From Rhizobium rhizogenes NBRC 13257 (GTDB taxonomy: Bacteria > Pseudomonadota > Alphaproteobacteria > Rhizobiales > Rhizobiaceae), in assembly GCF_000696095.1 (NCBI RefSeq), contig NZ_BAYX01000013.1, positions 1 to 64,000 on the forward strand: a stretch of DNA of 64,000 nt. The letters run 5' to 3'. The notes beneath the pieces were generated by a model. The model saw only the letters and a list, made by a program, of their open reading frames with translations, made no database searches and had not been told where the DNA came from. Shown here piece after piece: positions 9,347 to 18,646 of the stretch. How positions within the stretch are numbered: the first letter of the stretch is position 1; every line of letters starts with the position of its first letter. Both the position numbers and the translations under genes were made by a program.

Positions 9347-11350
9347 TCAATCCACGGCGATTCGCGGCCTGCCGCTGGCCGTCGCGATAAAGCGAGCTTC
9401 GATCAGCTTGCGATTGCCCTCGACCTCCGGCGCATCGACCTGCTCATCCACGGCAATGACCGGATCGACGGCACCGTTCAGCCGTGCCTGCGCCATCGCG
9501 ACCGCGATCGACCGTTCCCGCGCCATGGAGAAACTCTTCTCTTCGTCGGTAAACCGCAAGGTCTCGCCAGCGCCGTTCAGCACATAGATGCCGTCCTCCG
9601 GCATGGTGACGAAGACGGTGGCGCTGGTGCGGACCTGGCCGACAACAGCGCCGATGGCGTTGGCGACATCTGAATCAGCAGGGATGGCGCTCTCGCTCGC
9701 CAGCATCGCGGCGATGGCGGGATAATAGACCGGAGCGGAAGCGCCGAGGCCGACCAGGGGACGATCGAGCGAAACGGCAAAACGGGCGATGCCCGGGGCA
9801 CGACGAAGAGCGCGATCGATCGAGATCGACTTGGCCGGATCGAGATCGGCAACGCCATCCTCGGCAAGGCAGGCGGCCAGAATGACATCGGCGGACTGGC
9901 GGGTCAGCCGATCGACGATCTTTTGTGCCAGTTCCTCCACGGATGCCGCGATCGGGCGACCGGAACCGTCCTTCATCCGCATTGCCAGCGCGAGGCCGAG
10001 CCGCGCGGCTTCCCCGTTCCACTGGCTCTGCCGGCCGAGCACATGCATGGCATCCGATGGCGTCAGGCCGCTAAGGTGCACGAGACCGCGCGCCACCAGC
10101 CGATCCAGCGTCGCCTTCTGCGAGGTCGAGGTCAGAAGTTGGTCGAGGGCCAGGGGCGCGGCACCGATCTTGTCGAACAGCGCCTGTTCCAGCGGTGTGA
10201 GCCCGCTTGCCAGATGATCCGGCACACCGGTACGCACGGCAAAGCGGCCGGCGTTGCGGCCGAGATGCGGCGCGCGCAGCTGCTGTTCCAGCACGGCAAT
10301 GATGCTCTCGCTGTGCGTATGGGCGACAAGGCTGAGCGGCAGCAGGCGGCGCGGCCCAAGCTCGAAGCCGGCGACAAGGCCGCGATCGTTGATCTTCACC
10401 TCGGAATCGCCGCCGAGCCCATAGGTACGCATGGCAACCGCTTCGACCATGGTGCGATAACCGCCAACCACGGCGCCATCGGCATCGAGCCGCGGCCGGC
10501 CGGCCTCCATGACGGCGACATCGGTGGTGGTGCCGCCGATATCGGACACCACGGCATTGTCGAGACCGGTCAAGTAGCGCGCGCCGACAAGGCTTGCCGC
10601 CGGACCGGAGAGGATGGTTTCGATCGGGCGGAGCTTGGCTTCAGCGGCCGAGATCAGCGCACCGTCGCCGCGCACCACCATCATTGGCGCCGAGATGCCG
10701 CGCGCGGCGAGAAACCCTTCACAGGCGCCGACCAGCCGGTCGATCATCGAGACAAGGCGCGCATTGAGCAACGTCGTCAGCGCCCGGCGCGGACCGCCGA
10801 GCTTGGAGGAGAGTTCGTGGCTGCAGGTAACCGGCAGATGCGACAGCTCGCGAATGGCATCGCGCACACGGATTTCATGCGCCGGATTCCGCACAGCGAA
10901 ATAGCCGGCGATAGCGAAGGACGAAACATTCTTCGAAAGCTCCGGTAGAGCCTCTTCCAAGGCCGTCAGATCGAGCGGGCTCTCATTGCCGTGGACATTG
11001 TGCCCGCCGGGCAGGAACAGCACGGGATCGGATCCTAACGCATCGACCAGGCCATCGCGCTTCAGATCATCAGGCCCGAAGCCGATCATCACCAGCCCGG
11101 CGCGGCCACCCTGTCCTTCGACCAGCGCATTGGTGGCAAGCGTCGTTGACAGCGATACCAGGCCGATGGCGGAAACCGGAACACCGGCCTTGGCGATGAC
11201 CGTATCGACGGCGCCGGCAATGCCGACGGCCAGATCATGCCGCGTAGTCAGCGACTTCGCCTTGGCGACGATGCCATCGATTTCATGAAAGAGAACGGCA
11301 TCGGTATAGGTTCCACCCGTGTCGATGCCGAGCAGGAAGTGAGATGTCAC
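9347..11350 (-). CDS. Hydantoinase/oxoprolinase (HyuA-like) family protein
   Basis: A 667-residue protein with the HyuA/oxoprolinase A signature: the N-terminal ATP-binding motif GIDTGGTYTDAVLF, the STTLATNALVEGQGG segment and the second phosphate-binding loop VSDIGGTTTDVAVM. Such proteins are ATP-dependent amidohydrolases acting on cyclic amides such as hydantoins or 5-oxoproline. They usually act with a HyuB subunit, but no hyuB lies next to it here. The substrate is unknown. The next gene upstream on the same strand is a cytochrome P450, 87 nt away. Confidence 0.85.
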   Translation of the reverse strand: MTSHFLLGIDTGGTYTDAVLFHEIDGIVAKAKSLTTRHDLAVGIAGAVDTVIAKAGVPVSAIGLVSLSTTLATNALVEGQGGRAGLVMIGFGPDDLKRDGLVDALGSDPVLFLPGGHNVHGNESPLDLTALEEALPELSKNVSSFAIAGYFAVRNPAHEIRVRDAIRELSHLPVTCSHELSSKLGGPRRALTTLLNARLVSMIDRLVGACEGFLAARGISAPMMVVRGDGALISAAEAKLRPIETILSGPAASLVGARYLTGLDNAVVSDIGGTTTDVAVMEAGRPRLDADGAVVGGYRTMVEAVAMRTYGLGGDSEVKINDRGLVAGFELGPRRLLPLSLVAHTHSESIIAVLEQQLRAPHLGRNAGRFAVRTGVPDHLASGLTPLEQALFDKIGAAPLALDQLLTSTSQKATLDRLVARGLVHLSGLTPSDAMHVLGRQSQWNGEAARLGLALAMRMKDGSGRPIAASVEELAQKIVDRLTRQSADVILAACLAEDGVADLDPAKSISIDRALRRAPGIARFAVSLDRPLVGLGASAPVYYPAIAAMLASESAIPADSDVANAIGAVVGQVRTSATVFVTMPEDGIYVLNGAGETLRFTDEEKSFSMARERSIAVAMAQARLNGAVDPVIAVDEQVDAPEVEGNRKLIEARFIATASGRPRIAVD

Positions 11351-11437
11351 GCTAATATCTAACCTTTTGAACGGAAGGTGACCTGTTATTGCACCCTTCC
11401 CGCCTGGCCCGCTAGCTGCGAAGCGGCAAAAACAATC

Positions 11438-12832
11438 CTACCGTCTCGTTACCCGCATCGGCAGTCCGCCTTGCGGCTGTGTCGTCAGTTTCTGCACCGG
11501 CCATGGATTGGTCTCGTCAGTGAGATCGAAGCGGAAGCGGTGCATCATCACGGCAAGGGCGATGACGGCCTCCTGCAGGGCGAAGGTGGCGCCGATGCAG
11601 ACGCGCGGGCCGGCACCGAAGGGCAGGTACTGGAAGCGGTTGATCTTGCCGCGATTCTCCGGAAGGAAGCGTTCGGGCATGAAGGCGCGCGGCTTATCCC
11701 AATAAAGCGCGTGACGATGGAGCGTCCAGGGCATGATCAGCACCGTGACCCCGGCCGGGATCTCGACACGCTCGCCACTGGGGCTTGTCCATTCATCATC
11801 GGCGATGGAGGCGCGGTTGATAGAGGGGGCCGGCGGATAGAGGCGCATCGCCTCCTCGAAGGAGGCGCGGACATTCGGCATCAGGTCAAGCCAGGCGACG
11901 GGCTCGGCGCCGGTGGCAAGCACCCGGTCGATTTCCGTCTCCATGGCCTCACGAATATGCGGGCAATTGGCGACGCAGTAGAGCGTCCAGGCGAGCGCGC
12001 GGGCCGTCGTCTCATGACCGGCGCCGATGAAGGTGAGGATATTGTCCTCGATCTCCTCCATGGTCAGGCCGTCGGGGCCGGTCTTTTCCAGGAGCAGCGT
12101 CAGGAAGTCGTCGGGTGCAGACGCACGATCCTTCCGCATCTTGTCGAGGCGGAGGTTCATCGTATCGCGGACGATACCGCGAAACTTGTCGAGCACCTTC
12201 TGGCCGCCGATGCGGGTGACGCGCGGCACCCAGGAGGGCGCCCGCAGGAGGTCCATCGGATCGACGCGACCCATACGATGCAGCAGCTGGTTGACGTCAT
12301 CGGCGAAACTGGCGCCTTCCGTGACGATCTCACCGGAAAACAGCGTCTCGGCGAGAATGGCAAAGGTAAGCTCGGTCATATCGACAGCGATATCGAAGAC
12401 CTCACCCTCGCTGCCGACATCCTCGTATTTGCGGACGTAATCTTCGCTCTGGCTCAGCATCTGACCGGCAAAGCCCTGGGCGTGGCGCGGCGTGAAGACC
12501 GGGGCGACGGCCTTGCGCGAGCGCTTCCAGACCGGCCCTTCCGCCGTCAGCAGGCCATCGCGCAGGATCGGCCGGAGTATGAGCTGGCGGATATCGGACA
12601 TGCGGTAATTGGCGGCATTGTCGACCAGCACATGCTTGATCAGGCCGGGATCGTTGACAATCAACGTACGCTCGCGAATGAAGCGCGTCATGATCCAGGG
12701 CAGCGTATAGGAGGGTTCGCCCCATAATTCGAGCGGATTGCGCAGGATGGTGCGGATGATCGTCAGCCGCGACGGCGGCACGGTGCGCGGGATCGGGGCC
12801 GGCGGAGAAAAGGCTTCCGAGATCATATCCAT
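11438..12832 (-). CDS. Cytochrome P450
   Basis: A 464-residue soluble-type P450 monooxygenase with every diagnostic element. The I-helix oxygen-binding motif is AGHETT, the K-helix motif is EEAMR (ExxR), and the heme loop is FGAGPRVCIG with proximal Cys412. No membrane anchor is visible, as is usual for bacterial P450s that use separate ferredoxins. No redox partner gene is adjacent and the substrate is unknown. GAGGAG precedes the ATG by about 11 nt; a second ATG is 6 nt further in. It may share a transcript with the HyuA-like gene downstream. Confidence 0.92.
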   Translation of the reverse strand: MDMISEAFSPPAPIPRTVPPSRLTIIRTILRNPLELWGEPSYTLPWIMTRFIRERTLIVNDPGLIKHVLVDNAANYRMSDIRQLILRPILRDGLLTAEGPVWKRSRKAVAPVFTPRHAQGFAGQMLSQSEDYVRKYEDVGSEGEVFDIAVDMTELTFAILAETLFSGEIVTEGASFADDVNQLLHRMGRVDPMDLLRAPSWVPRVTRIGGQKVLDKFRGIVRDTMNLRLDKMRKDRASAPDDFLTLLLEKTGPDGLTMEEIEDNILTFIGAGHETTARALAWTLYCVANCPHIREAMETEIDRVLATGAEPVAWLDLMPNVRASFEEAMRLYPPAPSINRASIADDEWTSPSGERVEIPAGVTVLIMPWTLHRHALYWDKPRAFMPERFLPENRGKINRFQYLPFGAGPRVCIGATFALQEAVIALAVMMHRFRFDLTDETNPWPVQKLTTQPQGGLPMRVTRR

Positions 12833-12879
12833 GAGATCAAATCTCCTCGAAAACCTTATTTTCTCGACAGTTTCGAAGT

Positions 12880-13833
12880 CTAGAGCAGCGACTTCAGGTC
12901 GTCCAGCTTATCATTGATAAGCCATCCATAGTAATTTTCTTCCGGCCAGACCGGCTGGCTCGCGCCCCGGTTCCTGGCGGCGAGTGCTGCGGCGCGCTGG
13001 CGAGAATTGCCGACATTATAGAGCGTCGCCGTGAGGCCGGGATTGCCGGAGATATCCATGCCGGCGATCGAGCGGTAATCGTCGATCGACTTGCGGATCG
13101 AGCCGGCGACGAAGGCGAGCGAAAGGTCCGGATCCATGATCGCCTTGTAGACGCCGCTAGCATCCTTCTCGTCCAGCTTCGCAATGCCCGAGGTGGAGCT
13201 GACGAGATCGGAAAGCTCCAGAGCAGTCAGGGGATTGATCTGGCCGAGGCCGAAGGTCTGGCCGGCATAGAAGGGCTGGAAGAACACCGCGCTGAAACGA
13301 TTGTCGGGGAAGGATTTGCCGTCGACCTTCTTGCCTCGGAAAGCACTGTCCCAGACATCTTCGCGGCAGGTCCAGAGGCTGTAGGAATCCCTTTTGCTCT
13401 TGCAGACGTCGAATTGCGGCCGGGCGACGAAATCGTCGATATTTTCGCCGCTATAGGCAAAGCGGAAACTCTGGCCGGCATAGGAGGCGGCCTTGACGTA
13501 GTACGACTGCAGGCCGTCATAGGCATCGACATTATAGGTATGCTCGCCGACCAGCGCGCCGATGATGTGGATCGGATCGATGCCATAGGCGCGCGCCGTC
13601 GACTTGATTTTCGACATCAGCCGGCTGTCGGTCGCCAGCAGTTCGCGGACCTTCTGGTATTTCCGGTCGAAGGTCGAGTTCGTGCCCCTCGTGCGACGCA
13701 CGGAGGCGCCGGGGATCGCCGGCTGCTCGGCATTGCGGTTGCCCGGCGGCACCATGGTCGCCGCATCGGCATAGGCCGGTATCCAGGAAAGGCTGACGAG
13801 CGCCAGAAGAAGGGGGATCAGTATGCGTCGCAC
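12880..13833 (-). CDS. Secreted DUF1402 family protein
   Basis: A 317-residue exported protein of the DUF1402 family, which is largely restricted to Rhizobiales. The N-terminus (MRRILIPLLLALVSLSWIPAYADA) is a clear signal peptide. The mature part has a pattern reminiscent of lysozyme-like transglycosylases: a Glu in GALVGEHTYN, then FGLGQINPLTALELSD, then ATLYNVGN before the C-terminus. That resemblance is mine and suggests, but does not prove, peptidoglycan binding or cleavage. Two cysteines (VCKSK, WTCRE) could form a disulfide. It is 47 nt upstream of the P450 gene on the same strand. Confidence 0.8.
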   Translation of the reverse strand: MRRILIPLLLALVSLSWIPAYADAATMVPPGNRNAEQPAIPGASVRRTRGTNSTFDRKYQKVRELLATDSRLMSKIKSTARAYGIDPIHIIGALVGEHTYNVDAYDGLQSYYVKAASYAGQSFRFAYSGENIDDFVARPQFDVCKSKRDSYSLWTCREDVWDSAFRGKKVDGKSFPDNRFSAVFFQPFYAGQTFGLGQINPLTALELSDLVSSTSGIAKLDEKDASGVYKAIMDPDLSLAFVAGSIRKSIDDYRSIAGMDISGNPGLTATLYNVGNSRQRAAALAARNRGASQPVWPEENYYGWLINDKLDDLKSLL

Positions 13834-13924
13834 GATGGCTGCCCTATCGAAGTTTCATCCGATGCTTCCATGCGGCTGCCTGACGGACAATCTTGGCCGA
13901 ATAAAGCCAAGTCACACAAAGAAA

Positions 13925-13954
13925 CGGGCCCCTAACTAAAAAGTTAACGGCCCG
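13925..13954 (-). terminator. Terminator downstream of hslU
   Basis: Read on the minus strand, CGGGCC pairs with GGCCCG. An inner stem TTAAC/GTTAG (one mismatch and one wobble between the two stems) closes a TTTTTA loop, and the structure is followed by TTTCTTTG. It lies 49 nt past the hslU stop and ahead of the DUF1402 gene. Confidence 0.65.
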
Positions 13955-14002
13955 CTGTCGAGTGATTAATATTTCAAGATGCCGCAGCCGGCATCGGTCG
14001 CG

Positions 14003-15313
14003 CTAAAGAATGAAGCGCGACAGGTCGGTATTGTTGGCGAGGTCGCCGACATGCTCGCGGACATAGGCGGCATCGATGGTCACCGATACGCCGGCGCGGT
14101 CCGAGGCATTGTAGGAAATTTCATCCAATACCCGCTCCATCACCGTCTGCAGACGGCGGGCGCCGATGTTCTCGACGGTGGAGTTGAGATGCACGGCGAC
14201 ATCAGCGAGCGCATCGATGGCGTCGTCGGTGAAATCGAGCTTCAGGTCTTCCGTCTCCATCAGCGCCTTGTACTGGCGGATGAGGCTGGCTTCCGGCTCG
14301 GTCAGGATGCGGCGGAAGTCCTCCTTGGTCAGCGGCCGGAGCTCGACGCGGATCGGCAGGCGGCCCTGCAATTCCGGCAGAAGATCCGAAGGCTTCGACA
14401 CATGGAACGCGCCGGAGGCGATGAAGAGAATATGGTCGGTCTTGACCGGGCCATACTTGGTCGAAACCGTCGTGCCTTCGACCAGCGGCAGCAGGTCGCG
14501 CTGCACGCCTTCGCGCGAAACGCCGGCACCCATGCCACCGTCGCGGGCCGCGATCTTGTCGATTTCGTCGAGGAAGACGATGCCGTCATCCTCGGCGGAG
14601 CGCACGGCTTCGCGCTGGATCGCCTCATTGTCGATCAGCTTGTCGGATTCGTCGCGCACCAGTTCCTTATAGGAATCCTTGACCGTGGTGCGGACCTTCT
14701 TGGTGCGGCCGCCCATGGCCTTGCCGAACATTTCGGAGAGGTTGAGCACGCCGATATTGGCACCGGGCATGCCGGGGATCTCGAAACCGCCGGGCATGCC
14801 GGAGCCGGTGTCGGCCACTTCGATATCGATTTCCTTGTCGTCGAGCTGGCCGTCGCGCAGCTTCTTGCGGAAGCTGTCGCGCGTTGCCGGCGAGGCGGTC
14901 GCGCCGACCAGGGCATCGAGCACACGTTCCTCGGCGCTCATATGCGCCTTGGCCTGTACCTCGGCGCGCTTCTTTTCACGCACCAGGCCGATGCCGACTT
15001 CGACGAGATCGCGGATGATCTGTTCGACGTCGCGGCCGACATAGCCGACCTCGGTGAACTTGGTGGCTTCCACCTTGATGAAGGGCGCACCGGCGAGCTT
15101 GGCGAGGCGACGGGAGATTTCCGTCTTGCCGACGCCGGTCGGGCCGATCATCAGGATGTTCTTGGGCATGACTTCGTCGCGCAGATCGGGCTCGAGCTGC
15201 TGGCGGCGCCAGCGGTTGCGCAGCGCAATCGCCACGGCGCGTTTGGCCTCATGCTGGCCGACAATGTAGCGGTCGAGTTCGGAAACGATCTCGCGGGGGG
15301 AAAAAGTGGTCAT
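14003..15313 (-). CDS. hslU: HslU, ATPase subunit of the HslUV protease
   Basis: A 436-residue AAA+ unfoldase that feeds substrates to HslV. Walker A is GPTGVGKTEISRRLAKL, Walker B is GIVFLDEIDKIAAR, the substrate-pore motif GYVGRD is present, and the C-terminus ends in LSRFIL, the tail that docks into HslV. The central I-domain follows residue 110. The gene lies 44 nt downstream of hslV on the same strand, so the two subunits should be cotranscribed. Confidence 0.97.
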   Translation of the reverse strand: MTTFSPREIVSELDRYIVGQHEAKRAVAIALRNRWRRQQLEPDLRDEVMPKNILMIGPTGVGKTEISRRLAKLAGAPFIKVEATKFTEVGYVGRDVEQIIRDLVEVGIGLVREKKRAEVQAKAHMSAEERVLDALVGATASPATRDSFRKKLRDGQLDDKEIDIEVADTGSGMPGGFEIPGMPGANIGVLNLSEMFGKAMGGRTKKVRTTVKDSYKELVRDESDKLIDNEAIQREAVRSAEDDGIVFLDEIDKIAARDGGMGAGVSREGVQRDLLPLVEGTTVSTKYGPVKTDHILFIASGAFHVSKPSDLLPELQGRLPIRVELRPLTKEDFRRILTEPEASLIRQYKALMETEDLKLDFTDDAIDALADVAVHLNSTVENIGARRLQTVMERVLDEISYNASDRAGVSVTIDAAYVREHVGDLANNTDLSRFIL

Positions 15314-15357
15314 TTCGTGTGTTTCCCGTCAGGGCTGGATACGATCAAGATAGGAAT

Positions 15358-15885
15358 TCAGGCTTCGGCATCGAGCGTCTCGATCACCACATTATGGTTG
15401 GTGTAGACGCAGATGTCGGCGGCGATATCGAGGGCGCGGCGGGCGACGTCCTCGGCGGATTTGTCAGTATCCATCAGCGCACGCGCCGCAGCGAGCGCGT
15501 AATTGCCGCCGGAGCCGATCGCCAGCGCACCGTGTTCCGGCTCGAGCACATCACCGTTACCGGTGATGGCGAGCGTCACGCTCTTGTCGGCAACCAGCAT
15601 CATGGCCTCGAGATTGCGCAGATACTTGTCCGTGCGCCAGTCCTTGGCGAGCTCGACGGCCGCGCGCATCAACTGGCCGGGATATTGTTCGAGCTTCTTT
15701 TCAAGCCGCTCCAGCAGCGTGAAGGCATCGGCGGTCGCGCCGGCGAAACCGGCGATCACATCGCCCTTGCCGATGCGGCGAACCTTGCGGGCATTGCCCT
15801 TCATTACGGTCTGGCCAAGACTGACCTGGCCGTCACCGGCCATCACAACCTTGCCACCTTTGCGAATAGTCACAATTGTCGTCAT
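15358..15885 (-). CDS. hslV: HslV, peptidase subunit of the HslUV protease
   Basis: A 175-residue threonine peptidase related to the proteasome beta subunit. The start at 15885 yields Met-Thr-Thr-Ile-Val, so removal of Met exposes the catalytic Thr; this fixes the start even though the frame stays open to 15990. The motif VMAGDGQVSLGQTVMKG and the conserved GSGGNYALAAARAL are visible. A 213-nt region separates it from the divergent hisB and should hold both promoters. Confidence 0.96.
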   Translation of the reverse strand: MTTIVTIRKGGKVVMAGDGQVSLGQTVMKGNARKVRRIGKGDVIAGFAGATADAFTLLERLEKKLEQYPGQLMRAAVELAKDWRTDKYLRNLEAMMLVADKSVTLAITGNGDVLEPEHGALAIGSGGNYALAAARALMDTDKSAEDVARRALDIAADICVYTNHNVVIETLDAEA

Positions 15886-16098
15886 GTAACACCTGTTTGC
15901 CCCCATTCTGGCGGGCTTTCTGCCGGGCCGCGTTTCGGCCCCGTCGAGATCTATGTAAGAGGGCTTTTTGCGATTGCAAATGCCTTCCATTTTGGAATGA
16001 TGCTTGGAAGCCGGCTAGATAAGTCATTGGAGACTTAACTTCTGGATATTTGCCGATGTGCCTGATAAGGAACGGCCGTCATCCCGATGGAGCAGCCC

Positions 16099-16707
16099 AT
16101 GGCAGAGACTGTAGCGAGCCGCACGGCAAGCGTTTCCCGCAAGACCAACGAGACCTCGGTCTCCGTATCCGTCAATATCGACGGCAGCGGCAAGTCGACC
16201 ATTTCGACGGGCGTCGGTTTCTTCGACCATATGCTGGAGCAGCTGTCGCGACATTCGCTGATCGACATGGAGATCGACACCAAGGGCGACCTGCATGTCG
16301 ACGATCACCATGCCGTTGAAGATACCGGCATTGCCATCGGCCAGGCCATTGCCAAGGCGCTCGGCGACCGGCGCGGCATCACGCGCTATGCCTCAATCGA
16401 CCTCGCCATGGACGAGACGATGACGAAAGCGGCCGTCGACCTCTCGGGCCGGCCTTTCCTCGTGTGGAACGTCGCCTTCAGCGCGCCTAAGATCGGCACC
16501 TTCGACACCGAACTGGTGCGCGAGTTCTTCCAGGCCTTGGCGCAGAATGCCGGCATCACGCTGCATATCCTCAACCATTATGGCGCCAACAATCACCATA
16601 TAGCCGAGACATGCTTCAAGGCCGTTGCCCGCGTGCTGCGCACGGCAACCGAGATCGACCCGCGGCAGGCAGGCCGCGTGCCCTCGACAAAGGGCACCCT
16701 CGCCTGA
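16099..16707 (+). CDS. hisB: Imidazoleglycerol-phosphate dehydratase
   Basis: A 202-residue monofunctional HisB, sixth step of histidine synthesis. The metal-binding motifs are FFDHML near the N-terminus, DDHHAVEDTGIAIGQA, and NHYGANNHHIAE with ETCFKA toward the C-terminus. I take ATG 16099, which has GGAG 7 nt upstream and gives the normal rhizobial length; ATG 16087 is a less likely alternative. It is the first gene of hisB-DUF2628-hisH-hisA-hisF-hisE-coaA. Confidence 0.96.
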   Translation: MAETVASRTASVSRKTNETSVSVSVNIDGSGKSTISTGVGFFDHMLEQLSRHSLIDMEIDTKGDLHVDDHHAVEDTGIAIGQAIAKALGDRRGITRYASIDLAMDETMTKAAVDLSGRPFLVWNVAFSAPKIGTFDTELVREFFQALAQNAGITLHILNHYGANNHHIAETCFKAVARVLRTATEIDPRQAGRVPSTKGTLA

Positions 16708-16732
16708 GCCCCATCATGGGGGAAGTGAAGAG

Positions 16733-17218
16733 ATGGCAAGCTATCTGATTTTGACGCCACCCGGCGGGCCGGACGGCAACCTGGACAAGACGCGCTTCAT
16801 CCGCGACGGCTTTTCCTGGTGGGCTTTTCTGTTTCCGACGCTGTGGATGATTTACCACCGGCTGTGGCTGCATGCCGCTGCCGCCTTTCTGCTGCAGGGC
16901 ATCGCGCTGGAGCTGATCCGCCGGCCGGGATTTTTCGCCGCCGGCATCGCAATCCTCATCGGCGTCCGTATCCTTGCGGCGCTCGAAGGCCCGAATGTTG
17001 TCTACCGTCGTCTTGCCGATGGTGGATGGAGGACGGAAGGGCTGGTTTCGGCGCAGAATCTGGCGATGGCGGAAGAGATCCATTTCTCGGGCATCGAGCC
17101 GAAGGTGCAGGAGAATATCCGCGCGAACAACTGGGATATCCCTTCCTATCCAAACAATAATAATTCCGGCCATGGCGGATCGACATTCGGTCTGCCCGGT
17201 TATGATGGAGGACGCTGA
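16733..17218 (+). CDS. DUF2628 domain membrane protein within the his operon
   Basis: A 161-residue protein with the DUF2628 layout: a short N-terminal segment, FIRDGFSWWAFLFPTLWMIYHRLW, and two or three hydrophobic helices (about 27-95) followed by a soluble tail rich in Asn and Gly. The function is unknown. It sits between hisB and hisH with a good ribosome site (gggggaagtgaagag) and ends 2 nt before hisH, so it is certainly part of the histidine transcript. No histidine-pathway step is missing that it would have to fill. Confidence 0.85.
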   Translation: MASYLILTPPGGPDGNLDKTRFIRDGFSWWAFLFPTLWMIYHRLWLHAAAAFLLQGIALELIRRPGFFAAGIAILIGVRILAALEGPNVVYRRLADGGWRTEGLVSAQNLAMAEEIHFSGIEPKVQENIRANNWDIPSYPNNNNSGHGGSTFGLPGYDGGR

Positions 17219-17220
17219 GT

Positions 17221-17871
17221 ATGCGCGTCGCGATTATCGACTACGGCTCGGGCAATTTGCGCTCGGCCACCAAAGCCTTCGAGCGCGCTGCCCGCGAAGC
17301 CGGCATCGACGCCGAGATTGATCTGACCGACGATGCCGAGCGCGTCGCCAGTGCCGACCGCATCGTGCTTCCGGGCGTTGGCGCCTATGCCGATTGCCGC
17401 CGCGGGCTCGACGCCGTTTCCGGCATGGCGGAAGCCGTCATCGATGTCGTGGAACACAAGGCCCGCCCCTTCCTCGGGATCTGCGTCGGCATGCAGCTGA
17501 TGTCGTCGCGCGGGCTGGAAAAGACGATCACGCAAGGCTTCGGCTGGATCAAAGGCGACGTCAAGGAGATGACGCCGAGCGATCCGAGCCTGAAAATCCC
17601 GCAGATCGGCTGGAACACACTGGATCTGAGGCATCCGCACGCGCTCTTCGACGGCATTCCGACCGGACCGGACGGTCTGCACGCTTATTTCGTGCATTCC
17701 TATCATCTGGCCGCCGACCACGCCGACGACGTCATCGCTACGACCGGCTATGGCGGGGCGATGACCGCTTTCGTCGGCTGTGACAACATGGCCGGCTCGC
17801 AGTTCCATCCGGAAAAGAGCCAGAAGCTCGGCCTCGCCCTGATTGCCAATTTCCTGCGCTGGAAGCCGTAA
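17221..17871 (+). CDS. hisH: Imidazole glycerol phosphate synthase, glutaminase subunit
   Basis: A 216-residue class I glutamine amidotransferase that supplies ammonia to HisF. The nucleophile loop is PFLGICVGMQL and the His/Glu pair is in SQFHPEKSQ; the N-terminal IIDYGSGNLRS is typical. It follows the DUF2628 gene with 2 nt between and precedes hisA by 25 nt. Confidence 0.97.
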   Translation: MRVAIIDYGSGNLRSATKAFERAAREAGIDAEIDLTDDAERVASADRIVLPGVGAYADCRRGLDAVSGMAEAVIDVVEHKARPFLGICVGMQLMSSRGLEKTITQGFGWIKGDVKEMTPSDPSLKIPQIGWNTLDLRHPHALFDGIPTGPDGLHAYFVHSYHLAADHADDVIATTGYGGAMTAFVGCDNMAGSQFHPEKSQKLGLALIANFLRWKP

Positions 17872-17896
17872 GGCTCGCGCTTCAAGGACAGAAACC

Positions 17897-18646
17897 ATGA
17901 TTCTTTTCCCCGCCATCGATCTGAAAGACGGCCAGTGCGTGCGCCTGAAGCTCGGCGATATGAACCAGGCGACGGTCTATAATCCCGACCCCGGCGCCCA
18001 GGCCAAGGCCTTCGAGGACCAGGGCTTCGAATGGCTGCATGTGGTCGATCTCAACGGCGCCTTTGCCGGCGAAACCGTCAACGGCGCTGCCGTCGATGCC
18101 ATCCTCAAGGCGACGAAGAACCCGGTGCAGCTCGGCGGCGGTATTCGCACGCTCGACCATATCGAAAACTGGCTTGCGCGCGGGCTCACCCGCGTCATCC
18201 TCGGCACGGTTGCCGTGCGCGACCCGGCGCTGGTGATCGAGGCTTGCAAGAGATTTCCGGGCCATGTCGCCGTCGGCATCGACGCCAAGGGCGGCAAGGT
18301 GGCGGTCGAGGGCTGGGCGGAAGCCTCCGAACTCGGCATCATCGAGCTGGCGAAGAAATTCGAAGGCGCCGGCGTTGCCGCGATCATCTATACCGATATC
18401 GACCGCGACGGGATTCTGACCGGCATCAACTGGGCTTCGACACTGGAACTGGCCGACGCCGTTTCCATTCCCGTCATCGCCTCCGGCGGGCTGGCTTCAA
18501 TGGACGATATCCGCCGCATGGTCGAGCCGGACGCCCGCAAACTGGAGGGTGCGATTTCCGGCCGGGCGCTTTATGATGGCCGCATCGATCCGCAGGAGGC
18601 CCTGGCGCTGATCAAGGCGGCCAAGGCGAAGGAGATCGCGCAATGA
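17897..18646 (+). CDS. hisA: ProFAR isomerase
   Basis: A 249-residue TIM-barrel isomerase for the fourth histidine step. The catalytic Asp is in FPAIDLKDGQCVRL. Phosphate-binding repeats are LGGGIRTLD and IASGGLASMDD, and the second catalytic Asp is in IYTDIDRDG. ATG 17897 is the first residue of the conserved barrel. The stop overlaps hisF by 4 nt (ATGA), which implies translational coupling. Confidence 0.97.
   Translation: MILFPAIDLKDGQCVRLKLGDMNQATVYNPDPGAQAKAFEDQGFEWLHVVDLNGAFAGETVNGAAVDAILKATKNPVQLGGGIRTLDHIENWLARGLTRVILGTVAVRDPALVIEACKRFPGHVAVGIDAKGGKVAVEGWAEASELGIIELAKKFEGAGVAAIIYTDIDRDGILTGINWASTLELADAVSIPVIASGGLASMDDIRRMVEPDARKLEGAISGRALYDGRIDPQEALALIKAAKAKEIAQ

Noticed and set aside
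13917..13960. A CtrA-like site (TAAC-N7-TTAA) after hslU
   Set aside because: The two halves are the inner arms of a hairpin followed by a T-run, which is better explained as the hslU terminator, and one half does not match TTAA.
15886..15990. N-terminal extension of HslV from an upstream ATG at 15990
   Set aside because: HslV needs Thr directly after the initiator Met as its nucleophile, which only the ATG at 15885 provides.
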